Assembly (NCBI RefSeq): GCF_947500705.1
Contig: NZ_CANMSY010000010.1
Span: 1-64,000, forward strand
DNA length: 64,000 bases
Reading direction: 5' to 3'
Origin: an uncultured Brachybacterium sp.
GTDB taxonomy: Bacteria > Actinomycetota > Actinomycetes > Actinomycetales > Dermabacteraceae
Part shown: one piece after another, positions 8,352-17,133 of the stretch
How the letters are laid out: every line of letters starts with the position of its first letter
Position numbering within the stretch: the first letter of the stretch is position 1
Position numbers and translations under genes: made by a program
The notes under the pieces: generated by a model
Seen by the model: the letters and a program-made list of their open reading frames with translations, nothing else
Databases searched by the model: none
What the model was told of the DNA's origin: nothing

Positions 8352-9032
8352 CCACCGCCGGAGGCCCGCATCATCGGCCTCGACGGCGCCAGCCTCCAGC
8401 GCCTGGAACGCCTCTCCGGTCAGCTCGGCGACGGCCACTGAGTCGGACCACACCGCTCCCTGCGGGCGGGTGACGCCATCGTGGCTACCGGTCCCGGCCG
8501 CCAGGTGGCGGATTCAGCCCCAGTGCGGCATCGACGCTAAGCATTCCCGGTCCACAGTCATGCCTGTTCATGATTCTCAGATCGAATACCAGCGTGAATC
8601 TTCCGCACATTGCTGAACCCCGTCGGGTCGATGGAGAGAGTCCAGGACGGAGCAGCAAGCAGAGTCAGTGAAGATCACTTCGTTGAGGATCGCGCTATTC
8701 AGTCCAGCACTATGCACATGGAGATCGCTGCCTGGATGGGGCGGCGGACGGATCTGACGTTCACGAGGTCGCTCCAGGAGTCGGGGTGCCCCTCCTTGCA
8801 GATCCTCAGCGCCCCGGTCGGGTCACCCGGCATGGTGATGTGCGGGGACGGGGGCGCAGCCAGTGCGCATAACGTTGATCATGTGCACTAGCGGGATCCC
8901 ATCCCTTCCATCGCGGGACGGTCACCCATGAGCGGCGCCGAGGACCCGTCGCTGGCACCGTCCGCTCGTCGCTGTATCCGGGGGCGCGATTGCACGGGCG
9001 CTGCGCGCTGCGCCGCCGGCCGTGCAGGCGGA
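8352..9032. other. intergenic region without a convincing gene
   Basis: About 680 bp with no ORF that shows coding character. In the same frame as the preceding gene, a short stretch after its stop (8361-8441) would read ARIIGLDGASLQRLERLSGQ and then stop. It looks like a decayed coding remnant of unknown origin. I saw no tRNA-like cloverleaf or IS end here. Base composition is slightly lower in GC than neighbouring genes, fitting degraded DNA next to a mobile element. Confidence 0.45.
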
Positions 9033-10163
9033 TCACCGGCTGCGAAACACCACGAAACGCTGAACTGAGTAGCTCACGACGAACAGCACCAGGTCGGTCA
9101 CCGTTTTCGCCGCCAGCAGGGGCATCCCGCGATCATCCAGAGCCTCCATGAGCAAGACTCCTGCCGCGAGGGTCATGATGGCCAGGACCGCGTAGCGCAC
9201 GGCCGCCAGCATCAGGTGTGACGAGCGGGCCCCGGTGAACACGAACGCCCTGTTCAGAAGAAAATTCCCGGAGGCACTGAGCGCTCTGGCCGCACTGAGC
9301 GCCAGCCACAGCGGGGACCCGAGCTTGGCCAGCACCAAGAACACCGCGGTGTCGACGGCGAAGGCGAGCAGACCCGAGACCGAGAACGCGAGTACCGGCG
9401 CGAGCACGCGCAGGGAGTCCCGCACAGGCCGGAAGTGACTGGCGGCGTTCTGATCGAGGTACACGGTGGCGATCGGCACCTGGCGCATCCTGATGTTCTC
9501 GCGTCCTGCCCGTACGAGCATCGCGTACTCGTACTCGTACCGGTCGCCGGGGATCTCCGTGGCCCAGGCCAGGAGCTCCGAGGGCACCCCGCGCAGACCG
9601 GTCTGGGTGTCTCTGAGCGTGGTACCGGCAGCGAGGCGAAGAACCCACGAGCTCGCCAGGTTTCCCAGGCGCGAGCGGAGCGGGACGTCGTGGTCGAAGC
9701 TGCGTACGCCGAGCACGATCTCGTGATCCGGTGTGTGGCGGGCGCCGTCCTCCGCGGCGGTGCCGTCCAGTACGTCGCGGACCTGGCCGATGTCCGCGGG
9801 CGTGTGCTGGCCGTCGGCGTCGGCCGTGACGACGCCGCAGCCGGGGTGGGTGTGGCGCACGCGGAGGAGACCGGCGCGCAGCGCGCCTCCCTTGCCCTCG
9901 TTGTCCTCGAGGTGCATCACGTCGGCGCCCCGATGCCGACAGCGGTCGAAGACGGCACCGTAGCGGGGGCCGGAGCCGTCGTCGACGACGAGCACGTCGA
10001 TGTCACGGTCGACCAGACCGGCGACCAGGGTCACGAGCTCGTGACCGGGTTCGAGCGCCGGGATCAGCACGACGGCGCGTGAGGACCCGACGGACGCGTG
10101 GGGGGCGTCGAGCACGGAGGCGGAGGAGGTGGTGGTGACTCCCCGGGGGTGGATGGTGGCCAT
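9033..10163 (-). CDS. family 2 glycosyltransferase fused to a GtrA-like membrane domain
   Basis: Residues ~30-240 are a GT2 domain with LIPALEPG, the nucleotide-binding VLVVDDGSG and the VVTADADGQH metal site, as in polyprenyl-phosphate sugar synthases. Residues ~250-375 hold four hydrophobic segments typical of GtrA (LLAFAVDTAVFLVLAKLG, then a SGNFLLNRAFVF motif, and VTDLVLFVVSYSVQRFVVF). Such fusions load a sugar onto a polyprenyl carrier and help move it across the membrane for wall or exopolymer glycosylation. The ATG at 10163 is 5 bp past the stop of the glycosidase; a TTG at 10172 would overlap it. It is coupled with the upstream phosphodiester glycosidase and shares its CATAG-bearing promoter. 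The sugar is unknown. Confidence 0.88.
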   Translation of the reverse strand: MATIHPRGVTTTSSASVLDAPHASVGSSRAVVLIPALEPGHELVTLVAGLVDRDIDVLVVDDGSGPRYGAVFDRCRHRGADVMHLEDNEGKGGALRAGLLRVRHTHPGCGVVTADADGQHTPADIGQVRDVLDGTAAEDGARHTPDHEIVLGVRSFDHDVPLRSRLGNLASSWVLRLAAGTTLRDTQTGLRGVPSELLAWATEIPGDRYEYEYAMLVRAGRENIRMRQVPIATVYLDQNAASHFRPVRDSLRVLAPVLAFSVSGLLAFAVDTAVFLVLAKLGSPLWLALSAARALSASGNFLLNRAFVFTGARSSHLMLAAVRYAVLAIMTLAAGVLLMEALDDRGMPLLAAKTVTDLVLFVVSYSVQRFVVFRSR

Positions 10164-10168
10164 CGCGT

Positions 10169-11182
10169 TCAACCGGCCACGTAAAGGATGTCGGAGGTTG
10201 CGCGCTCCCCGCGGTTCGAGGGCTGGGTGATGATCTCGCCGTCGAAGATCATCACGCTCGAGCCGCCGCCATCGAGGTTGTAGCCGGTGGTGCAGCCCAG
10301 ATCTGCGAGGATCTCCCCGAGTTCGGTGAGCCCAACACCGCGGGAGTAGCCTTCGGAGCGGCCGTCGACGACGAGCAGGACCAGATGGTCGTCCCCGATC
10401 ACACCGATCGCGGTGCGCGGTTGCTCGCCCTGGATGGAGTGGTTGCCGACGTTGGTGTCGATCTCGACGCCCTCGATTCCGGTGGGCACGGAGCCGTCCA
10501 CGAGCACGGCCGGGCCGAAGCTGAGGGTGTTCCAGGCACCGTCGTCCAGGAGCTCCTCGGCATTGGTGCTGGTCTCGTCGTAGACCTCGATGCGGCCGTC
10601 GCGATAGAAGACCAGGCCGTCGCGGGCGGGCTCGTCGCGGTAGATCACGCCGTTGCGGATCACGATGCCGTTGTCGCGGAAGCCGTAGTAGTCGCCGTTG
10701 ATCGCCAGCACGGCGTCGTGGCGGCCAGCGATCACGCTCGGCTCCTCGGTGATGTTCTGCCCGACCTCGTCCTGGGCGAAGGCGGCGCGCAGCACGGTGG
10801 CATCGGTGATCTCGACGACGGCGGCGTACCAGGCAAGAGCCTCTGAGCCAGTGCCCGTCGCGGTCGAGATGAGGGTGAGGGTGGTGGTCGAGGAGGTGTA
10901 CCCCGTACTGGAGTAGCTTCCATCGGTGGCGAGGACGGCCGTGGTGGCCGCGCCGGCGGTGGACTCGGCCGCGGAGACGTCAGAGACCTGCACCTTCTCT
11001 CGGAGGAAGCGGTCATAGGCCCAGGTGGCGGAGACTCCGCTACCAGCGAGCAGCGCAGCGCCGGTGCCCAGCAGAACTCGTCGACGGATGAACCGCTCGC
11101 CGGGTCCTTCGGGCGGGGTGGGTCCGGGGGACGGCTCCCCTGGCGAAGCAGGGTCTCCAGTGGGGGCGCTCTGAGTGCTCAT
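10169..11182 (-). CDS. exported phosphodiester glycosidase (NAGPA-like) family protein
   Basis: A 337-residue protein. Residues ~28-55 contain RRRVLLGTGAALLAGSGVSATWA, a Tat-like or membrane-anchor signal, placing the catalytic part outside the cell. The rest matches the phosphodiester glycosidase (NAGPA/DUF2233) fold: AINGDYYGFRDNG, the RTAIGVIGDDHLVLLVVDGR core, and the C-terminal YNLDGGGSSVMIFDG motif that ends the active site in this family. Related enzymes remove sugar-phosphodiester caps. It precedes the GT2-GtrA gene in the same operon and faces the DUF4956-VTC operon. Inference: it trims a sugar phosphate on a surface polymer; the substrate is not visible. Confidence 0.85.
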   Translation of the reverse strand: MSTQSAPTGDPASPGEPSPGPTPPEGPGERFIRRRVLLGTGAALLAGSGVSATWAYDRFLREKVQVSDVSAAESTAGAATTAVLATDGSYSSTGYTSSTTTLTLISTATGTGSEALAWYAAVVEITDATVLRAAFAQDEVGQNITEEPSVIAGRHDAVLAINGDYYGFRDNGIVIRNGVIYRDEPARDGLVFYRDGRIEVYDETSTNAEELLDDGAWNTLSFGPAVLVDGSVPTGIEGVEIDTNVGNHSIQGEQPRTAIGVIGDDHLVLLVVDGRSEGYSRGVGLTELGEILADLGCTTGYNLDGGGSSVMIFDGEIITQPSNRGERATSDILYVAG

Positions 11183-11227
11183 GCTTGGAAGAGTCCGGGC
11201 TCGAGCTGTGCTTGAGCATTGGCATGG

Positions 11228-11243
11228 CTATGGGGCGACTATG
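11228..11243 (-). promoter_or_regulatory. paired CATAG motifs, 11-bp spacing, before the glycosidase operon
   Basis: On the minus strand CATAG occurs at 11243-11239 and 11232-11228, exactly 11 bp apart, and 46 bp before the glycosidase start. The same arrangement appears in front of the divergent DUF4956 gene and in front of the dioxygenase. One-turn-spaced direct repeats are the usual binding sites of OmpR/PhoB-type regulators. The local response regulator is the natural candidate, by inference. Confidence 0.65.
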
Positions 11244-11306
11244 TGAACCGGCAGGGCTACGGGGTGACGGCCGGCGCGTCGGGACATACATCTGCCACAG
11301 GGCAGA

Positions 11307-11322
11307 CATAGCAGTTCCATAG
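11307..11322 (+). promoter_or_regulatory. paired CATAG motifs, 11-bp spacing, before the DUF4956 operon
   Basis: CATAG at 11307-11311 and again at 11318-11322, 11 bp apart, ending 49 bp before the DUF4956 start. This mirrors the copy on the opposite strand for the divergent glycosidase gene, so each arm of the divergent promoter has its own site in the orientation of its gene. Confidence 0.68.
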
Positions 11323-11370
11323 GTACGCCCGGGAACCTCGATGTCACATCACACATCGAGGAGCAACCCT

Positions 11371-12075
11371 ATGTCCGTCATCGCCCTGTACGCCCTGGAT
11401 CTCGCCGCCGCCGCGGTCCTGACATTCGGCATCTACTGGCCACGCCATCATCGTCGTGACCTCGTCGTCGCCTTTCTGGGAATCAACGTCGGCGTGCTCG
11501 CCGTGTCCGCCCTTCTGTCCACCTCGGCCGTGAGCGCCGGGATCGGATTGGGCCTGTTCGGCGTGCTCTCGATCATCCGACTGCGTTCCGACGAACTCGC
11601 CCAGCACGAGATCGCCTACTACTTCGCCTTCCTCGCCCTGGGTCTCGTGGGCGGGCTCTCGGTCACGCCTACCGCAGTGGCGGCCGGGTTCATGGCGCTG
11701 ATCGTCGTGACCATGGTGGTCGTGGACCATCCCGCCCTGCTGAGTCGTCACCGCCGCCAGCTGGTCGTCGTGGACCGTGCGATCGCCGACGAGCAGGAGC
11801 TCCGCACCCATCTCGAGCGGATGCTCACAGCGCAGATCACGGCACTGATCGTCCAGCGTCTGGACACGGTCAGCGACACCACCACCGTGGACGTCCGCTT
11901 CCGCGTCCCCCGCAGCGCAGCCCGCGCCACGACCCCGATGCTCAGCGCGGTGAGTGGCGAGGAGCGTTTCCGCACCCCGGGCGAGCACCGCATCGCCCCG
12001 GACGGTGCGAGCGCGGTCGCCTCGAGCACCGCGAGCCGCGGGGCCGACGCCGGGATCGCGGCGGTGTCCCGATGA
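11371..12075 (+). CDS. DUF4956 membrane protein
   Basis: A 234-residue protein with an N-terminal membrane domain of about four segments (IALYALDLAAAAVLTFGIYW, FLGINVGVLAVSALL, GLGLFGVLSIIRLRSDE, GFMALIVVTMVVV) followed by a ~90-residue cytoplasmic tail. The SIIRLRSDELAQHEIAYYF stretch after segment three is the hallmark of DUF4956. I choose the ATG at 11371 since GAGGAG lies 7 bp upstream; the earlier ATG at 11341 has no ribosome site. In many bacteria DUF4956 is paired with VTC-domain proteins, as here, where the next gene overlaps as ATGA. Its activity is unknown; a membrane partner or channel for the VTC enzyme is an inference. Confidence 0.88.
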   Translation: MSVIALYALDLAAAAVLTFGIYWPRHHRRDLVVAFLGINVGVLAVSALLSTSAVSAGIGLGLFGVLSIIRLRSDELAQHEIAYYFAFLALGLVGGLSVTPTAVAAGFMALIVVTMVVVDHPALLSRHRRQLVVVDRAIADEQELRTHLERMLTAQITALIVQRLDTVSDTTTVDVRFRVPRSAARATTPMLSAVSGEERFRTPGEHRIAPDGASAVASSTASRGADAGIAAVSR

Positions 12076-12872
12076 CCGCCCTCAGCGCGCTGCCCGCCGT
12101 CGGACTCGAGGAGATCTCCGAGCGCGCCGGCCGCATGACCCGGGTGGACCGCAAGTACCTGGTCCCGCGCGCCACCGCCCACCGTCTGCTCGACGGACTG
12201 GCGGACCGAGTGCGGGTGCTGACCATCTCCGGATGCCACACATTCCAGTACCGCTCCACCTACTACGACACCGCCGACCTCTCGGCCTTCCAGGCCGCCG
12301 CGACCGCACGCCGACGCCGCGCGAAAGTGCGCAGCCGTGAGTACCTCGACACCGGCACGGCATTTCTCGAGGTGAAGACCCCGACCGGGCGCGGCGAGTC
12401 GTCCAAGCAACGCATCCCACTCTCACCAGGTGCGGCCGACGGCCCCATGGACGAGGTATCTGTCGCCTTCGTGGCACACACGCTCGAGTCGGCGGGTATC
12501 CCTGTCCCGACGATGCCGCTCACCCCCGTCCTGACCACCCGCTATGACCGCAGCACCCTGCTGATCGACGACGAGGACAGTCGGCTGACGATCGATGCCG
12601 GCCTCCTGTGGTCGATCCCGGGAACGAATCGTCCCGTCGACAGCAGGCGTCATGCCGCCGAGCTCCCCTCGACCTCGCGAGCACTGAACGGGCTCGTGGT
12701 CCTCGAGACCAAGGCCGGCACCCGCCCGTGCACCGCAGACCGTCTGCTGTGGGCCGACGGGCACCGTCCCGTGCGCCTGTCGAAGTACGCGACGGGCCTG
12801 GTCCTGCTGGATCCGCGCCTGCCCCACCACCGCTGGCATCGCACCCTGCAGGCCTTGCGCACGGCACTCTGA
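12072..12872 (+). CDS. VTC-domain protein (polyphosphate polymerase fold)
   Basis: A 266-residue triphosphate-tunnel-like protein. Basic and acidic tunnel motifs appear in the expected order: RVDRKYLV (~27), YRSTYYDT (~60), KVRSREY (~85), FLEVKTPTGRGESSKQR (~98), LTIDAGL (~176), VLETKAG (~210) and RLSKYATGLVL (~234). In yeast the VTC domain makes polyphosphate from ATP at a membrane; bacterial homologues are largely uncharacterised. The gene overlaps DUF4956 by 4 bp and is followed after 77 bp by a Cthe_2159-like lipoprotein. No membrane segment is present, so it probably works at the inner face with DUF4956. Product chemistry is not proven. Confidence 0.88.
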   Translation: MTALSALPAVGLEEISERAGRMTRVDRKYLVPRATAHRLLDGLADRVRVLTISGCHTFQYRSTYYDTADLSAFQAAATARRRRAKVRSREYLDTGTAFLEVKTPTGRGESSKQRIPLSPGAADGPMDEVSVAFVAHTLESAGIPVPTMPLTPVLTTRYDRSTLLIDDEDSRLTIDAGLLWSIPGTNRPVDSRRHAAELPSTSRALNGLVVLETKAGTRPCTADRLLWADGHRPVRLSKYATGLVLLDPRLPHHRWHRTLQALRTAL

Positions 12873-12949
12873 CCCGCTGCCCACCACAGAACCCACCAAT
12901 CACCCGCTAAACACCCGCTCGGCCCTGGCCGTGAGAGGAACCCATCATC

Positions 12950-14419
12950 ATGAGCACCCACCGCACCCCCACCGATCCCACCCGGCACCCCGGACGCACC
13001 CGGGGTGGCATCCGCCGCACTATGGCCGCCGTCGCGGTCGGCGCCGCGGCCCTCGCCCTGGCCGCCTGTGGCCCAGAGACTGCGATCACCGCCTCCCAGT
13101 CGAGCAGCGCGGCCTCGACGACGACGAGCAGCACCACGTCCACGGCAAGCAGCCCGATGCTCTCGAGCCTCGACCTGACCTCGCTGGATACTCACTTCGA
13201 CGAGGACGATCTGACCTGGGAGGTGGCCGAGGAGCAGAGCATCACCCTGGCCGACGAGGGGTCCTCCTCGGACTCCGATGACGTCACGGTCGACGACTCC
13301 ACGATCACCATCACTCAGGCCGGCGTCTACCGGGTCTCGGGATCACTCACCGACGGCCGGCTCGTCGTCGCAGCCCCGGATGACCAGACCGTCACGATCA
13401 TCCTCGACAACGCCTCGATCACGAGCAGCACCGGCCCGGCCCTCTCCGTGACCAGCGCCGACGAGACCATGCTGTACCTGGAAGAGGGCTCCTCGAACAC
13501 GGTCCAGGACGGCTCGGACTACGAGGTCGCCGACGACGTGACGCCGGTCGCCGCGATCGCCTCAGCCTCCGATCTCACGATCGCCGGCTCCGGTGCGCTC
13601 AGCGTCATCGGCACCATGAACGACGGCATCTCGAGCAACGACGGCCTGGTCATTGCGGGTGGCGACCTCACGGTGACCGCGGCTGACGACGCGCTCCGCG
13701 GCAAGGACTACGTGGACATCACCGGCGGGACCTTCGACATCACCAGCGGCGGTGATGCGATCAAGTCCGACAACTACGAGGACGAGGACCGCGGCTGGGT
13801 TCTGATCACTGCAGGCACGTTCACCATCGATGCGGGAGACGATGGCATCGACGCCGAGCAGGCCATCGAGATGATCGACGGCACGTTCACTATCGAGAAG
13901 TCGACCGAGGGCCTCGAGGCCGCGAACGTCATGATCGGTGGCGGCACCGTCGACATCACGGCTTCTGACGACGGGATCAATGCCACCGCTGCGACCACTG
14001 CGGAGGAGGCCGCCACCGCAGAGGAGGCGACCGCCGAAACCACGGACGCCCGCCAGCAGGGCCCGGGAGGCGGCGGTGAGGAGGATGATGGCTCATGGCT
14101 GTCGATCTCGGGTGGAACCGTCACCATCGAGGCCGACGTCGACGGTCTCGACTCCAACGGCTCCACCTCGCTGACCGGCGGCACCATCACGATCACGAGC
14201 GCGGACAACGGTGGCGACTCCCCCGTCGACTCCAACGGCGAGGTCACCTTCGACGGTGTGACCCTCACCGCGAACGGCACCGAGATCACCTCGGCCGACG
14301 ACCTCGCCTCCGAGATGGGTGCAGGCCCGGGAGGCGGGCAGATGGGCACGCCTCCCGACCGGCAGCAGCCGGACTCCAGCTCTTCCACCGGGTCCACCTC
14401 GGACTCCACGGCGACCTGA
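12950..14419 (+). CDS. surface lipoprotein with Cthe_2159-like beta-helix carbohydrate-binding domain
   Basis: A 489-residue lipoprotein: positively charged N-terminus, hydrophobic AVAVGAAALALAAC with lipobox, then a Ser/Thr-rich linker. From ~residue 85 the sequence follows the Cthe_2159 carbohydrate-binding family: TITITQAGVYRVSGSL, then repeated GGTF-x-I-x-x-GDDGI units at intervals of about 25 residues, typical of a right-handed parallel beta-helix with Asp-rich turns that may bind calcium. An Ala/Glu/Thr-rich insert (EEAATAEEATAET) and a Gly-rich stretch interrupt the helix near residue 350, and a Ser/Thr tail ends the protein. GAGAGGAA precedes the ATG. In related genomes this family travels with VTC and DUF4956 genes. 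Inference: it binds an acidic polysaccharide outside the cell. Confidence 0.85.
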   Translation: MSTHRTPTDPTRHPGRTRGGIRRTMAAVAVGAAALALAACGPETAITASQSSSAASTTTSSTTSTASSPMLSSLDLTSLDTHFDEDDLTWEVAEEQSITLADEGSSSDSDDVTVDDSTITITQAGVYRVSGSLTDGRLVVAAPDDQTVTIILDNASITSSTGPALSVTSADETMLYLEEGSSNTVQDGSDYEVADDVTPVAAIASASDLTIAGSGALSVIGTMNDGISSNDGLVIAGGDLTVTAADDALRGKDYVDITGGTFDITSGGDAIKSDNYEDEDRGWVLITAGTFTIDAGDDGIDAEQAIEMIDGTFTIEKSTEGLEAANVMIGGGTVDITASDDGINATAATTAEEAATAEEATAETTDARQQGPGGGGEEDDGSWLSISGGTVTIEADVDGLDSNGSTSLTGGTITITSADNGGDSPVDSNGEVTFDGVTLTANGTEITSADDLASEMGAGPGGGQMGTPPDRQQPDSSSSTGSTSDSTAT

Positions 14420-14614
14420 TCGCTGCGACGTCGTCCCGCAGTGGCCCCTTCCGGGGCGAGCCGGGCTTGACGGGGCTGCACGCGGCGCTTTCCGAGACCC
14501 GACGGGAGGGAAGGTCGCCGTGCCGGCTGACAGAGGCCTGCTCCACCCCGTCAACAACGCGCTCTCGCGCAGCGGTGCGGTGACGCTGTGCTCAGTGGCC
14601 GTTGGTCGAGGCCG

Positions 14615-16156
14615 TCAGGGCGAGGGAGGGGCGAGCGGCAAGTGAACAGCGAATGTCGTCGTCTGCCCCGGGGTGCTCTGCACGTCGATGCGTCCGCCGT
14701 GTGCGGTGATGATCGCGTGGGAGATGGCGAGGCCGAGCCCGGCACCGCCTCCCCCGTCGGCCTCGTCCGCGAGCTCCTCACCGCTCTCCGGGGCATCAAC
14801 GCGGGCGCGGGAGCGGGATTCGTCTCCGCGGGTGAAGCGTTCGAAGAGTCGCTCGCGCAGTCCCTCGGGGATGCCGGGACCATCATCGGCCACCCGGACG
14901 ATCGCGGATCCCCCGTCGACATTCTTGTCGAGCGACGCGGTGACGGTCGATCCTGCGGGCGTGTGCGCACGGGCGTTGCCGAGGAGGTTCGTCAGGACCT
15001 GGCGCAGCCGGTCCTCGTCCCCGGTCACCTCGACAGGTTCTTCGACCTCGAGCACCCACCGGTGGTCAGGTGCCGCGGCATGGGCGTCGCTGATGGCGTC
15101 GATCAGCAGCACGGCGAGGTCGACGGGCTCCTGTCGCAGGGGCTGACCGGCATCGAGCCGGGCGAGCAGAAGAAGATTCTCGACCAGAGAGGTCATGCGC
15201 ACCGCTTCGGAGGAGATGCGAGTGAAGGAACGCTGCTGTGTCTGGGTCATGGGCGCCCCCTCGGCCTGGGACAGCTGGGCATACCCCTGGATCGAGGCCA
15301 AGGGCGTGCGCAGCTCGTGACTGGCATCGGCGACGAAGCGTCGCAGCCGGTCCTCCGCTGCCTGCCGCTTGGTCAGTGCATCCTCGATGTGGTCGAGCAG
15401 GGAGTTCAGAGCCCCGCCCACCTGGCCGACCTCGGTGGCGGGGTCCGTGTCGACGGTGTCAACCCGGTCCGGCAGGACGACCTCACCGCTGGCCAGCTCC
15501 CGCTCGGAGACCCGCTGAGCGGTGTGGGCGAGACGTCGCAGCGGGCGCAGGCTCTGCGTGATCACGAGGATCAGACCTCCGACCAGCAACAGCAGCACTC
15601 CGCCCATGACACCGCCGAGAATCGCAGCGGTGGTGCGGGTGCTCTCCGTGACGTCGGCCAGGGAGCGACCGGAGACCACCGTGCCATCCGCGCCGCGTTC
15701 CACGGCGACGCGGAAACGCCCCAGCTCACCCTCGAGGTCGACGCTGACGGGCCGGCGTTCAGGCAGGCTGTCAGCGGTGAGCTCGGCGATCTGCGCGTCG
15801 GTGAGGACGGAGGCGGTCCCGTCGTCACCGATCACCGATGCCTCGACCACGGCACCCTGGGCATCGAGGACGAGAGTGAGCGCGCCGATCCGCGGGGCCG
15901 GCCCGCCCTCCGAGACCGCTCCCGCCGGGGACTCCTGCGTGTCGTCCGGTGAGTCGCTGGCATCTTCGGGTCGGGGGCCGCCGCGGGGATGGACGACCAG
16001 ATCGAGGCCGACGAGAACCTCCTCGTCGAGACGTTGCAGGGCCGAGGCACGGACCGCGAGCAGCGTCGTTGTCCCCATGATCAGGAACGCGACCGCGACG
16101 AGGACGCTCACACCGATCACAAGGCGCCGGCGGAGCGAGAGCGAACGGCCCCTCAT
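14615..16156 (-). CDS. two-component sensor histidine kinase
   Basis: A 513-residue kinase. Layout: membrane segment ~10-35, extracytoplasmic sensor ~36-175 with a variable acidic linker, second membrane segment ~180-205, HAMP ~205-260, HisKA with the phospho-acceptor in FVADASHELRTPLAS (~285), and HATPase with the N box NLLGNARAHTPAG, G1 DDGPGIP and G2 GAGLGLAI. The ATG at 16156 overlaps the response regulator stop as ATGA; an upstream in-frame extension has no membrane logic and is out. An acidic insert (DAPESGEELADEADG) lies in the ATP lid. Architecture resembles MprB/TcrY-type kinases. Likely senses envelope conditions; ligand unknown. Confidence 0.92.
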   Translation of the reverse strand: MRGRSLSLRRRLVIGVSVLVAVAFLIMGTTTLLAVRASALQRLDEEVLVGLDLVVHPRGGPRPEDASDSPDDTQESPAGAVSEGGPAPRIGALTLVLDAQGAVVEASVIGDDGTASVLTDAQIAELTADSLPERRPVSVDLEGELGRFRVAVERGADGTVVSGRSLADVTESTRTTAAILGGVMGGVLLLLVGGLILVITQSLRPLRRLAHTAQRVSERELASGEVVLPDRVDTVDTDPATEVGQVGGALNSLLDHIEDALTKRQAAEDRLRRFVADASHELRTPLASIQGYAQLSQAEGAPMTQTQQRSFTRISSEAVRMTSLVENLLLLARLDAGQPLRQEPVDLAVLLIDAISDAHAAAPDHRWVLEVEEPVEVTGDEDRLRQVLTNLLGNARAHTPAGSTVTASLDKNVDGGSAIVRVADDGPGIPEGLRERLFERFTRGDESRSRARVDAPESGEELADEADGGGGAGLGLAISHAIITAHGGRIDVQSTPGQTTTFAVHLPLAPPSP

Positions 16157-16890
16157 GCAGGCCGGATCGTGTAGCCGACGCCGCGGACGGTGTGGATCAT
16201 CGGCTCGCCGACGGTGTCGACCTTCTTGCGCAGGTAGGAGATGTACAGCTCGACGACGCTCGACTTCCCGCCGAAGTCGTAGCTCCACACCCGATCCAGG
16301 ATCTGCCCCTTGGAGAGCACGCGCCGCGGGTTCCGCATGAGGTAGCGAAGCAGCTCGAACTCCTTCGCGGTCAGCGAGAGCGAAATGCCGGCACGCGTGA
16401 CCTCGTAGGCTTCCTCATCAAGGATGAGGTCACCGACGACGAGACGAGTCTCGCTTTGCGCTGCTGTCGCGACGTGGCGGCGGACCATACCGCGCAACCG
16501 GGCGATGACCTCCTCGAGGATGAAGGGCTTGGTGACGTAGTCGTCGCCGCCGGCGGAGATCCCGGCGATGCGGTCCTCCACGGCGTCCTTCGCGGTGAGG
16601 AACAAGACGGGCGTGTCGACGTGAGCGGCACGGAGACGGGTGAGGACCTCCATCCCATCGATGCCGGGCATCATCACGTCCAGCACGATGACGTCAGGCT
16701 CCGACTCCCGGATCGCGGTGAGGGCCTCCTGCCCGTTCGCAGCGGTCCAGACTTCCCATCCCTCATGTCGCAGAGCCATACGCAGCAGGTCACTGAGGTA
16801 GACCTCGTCGTCCGCGACGACGGCGCGCACGGGCGACCCGTCGGGGCGAGTCATCATCGGGGGCCGACTGCCAGGTGTCATGGTGCTCAT
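16153..16890 (-). CDS. OmpR/PhoB-family response regulator
   Basis: A 245-residue regulator with an N-terminal receiver (acidic pair DDE, phospho-acceptor in VIVLDVMMPG, Thr in LFLTAKD, Lys in YVTKPF) and a C-terminal winged helix (LTAKEFELLRYLMRNP, SSVVELYISYLRKKVD, TVRGVGYTIR). I use the ATG at 16890, with GGAGGA 8 bp upstream; an upstream GTG at 16932 would add 14 residues outside the receiver. It is cotranscribed with the kinase. CATAG repeats with OmpR-type spacing lie in its own upstream region and in front of the surface-polymer genes, so it is the best candidate regulator of this cluster. Confidence 0.94.
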   Translation of the reverse strand: MSTMTPGSRPPMMTRPDGSPVRAVVADDEVYLSDLLRMALRHEGWEVWTAANGQEALTAIRESEPDVIVLDVMMPGIDGMEVLTRLRAAHVDTPVLFLTAKDAVEDRIAGISAGGDDYVTKPFILEEVIARLRGMVRRHVATAAQSETRLVVGDLILDEEAYEVTRAGISLSLTAKEFELLRYLMRNPRRVLSKGQILDRVWSYDFGGKSSVVELYISYLRKKVDTVGEPMIHTVRGVGYTIRPA

Positions 16891-16990
16891 CTCATCCGTC
16901 CTCCAAGGCGTGTCGTGTCGACTGGCAGACACTCACCGATATGGAGAAGCTACCGCGCTATTCGTGAGCGAGCGATAGCCCCGCCGCTCT

Positions 16991-17028
16991 CATAGCGAAC
17001 TCATAGAAAGCACCGAGAAGCGCCATAG
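16991..17028 (+). promoter_or_regulatory. triple CATAG motif on an 11-bp ladder, dioxygenase / response regulator intergenic region
   Basis: CATAG occurs at 16991, 17002 and 17024, that is at steps of 11 and 22 bp. The first two lie in the near-perfect direct repeats CTCATAGCGAA and CTCATAGAAAG. The site sits between the divergent response regulator (start 16890) and dioxygenase (start 17134) genes, so it may serve autoregulation, activation of the dioxygenase, or both. Confidence 0.68.
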
Positions 17029-17133
17029 ACCCCAGCCCTACCGTTCTTCTGGTCCCCACCGGCCCAGAGCGGTCGCCGGGACCGGCCGGACCGCTTCCGG
17101 CACCGGCCGTCATCCAGACCAGGGAGAAAACTG

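Noticed and set aside
8610-8891. 93-codon frame in the gap before the GT2 gene
   Set aside because: No recognisable motif, poor ribosome site, and codon use unlike real genes here.
8352-9032. tRNA gene or integration site next to the IS
   Set aside because: No cloverleaf or TTCRA loop could be found on either strand.
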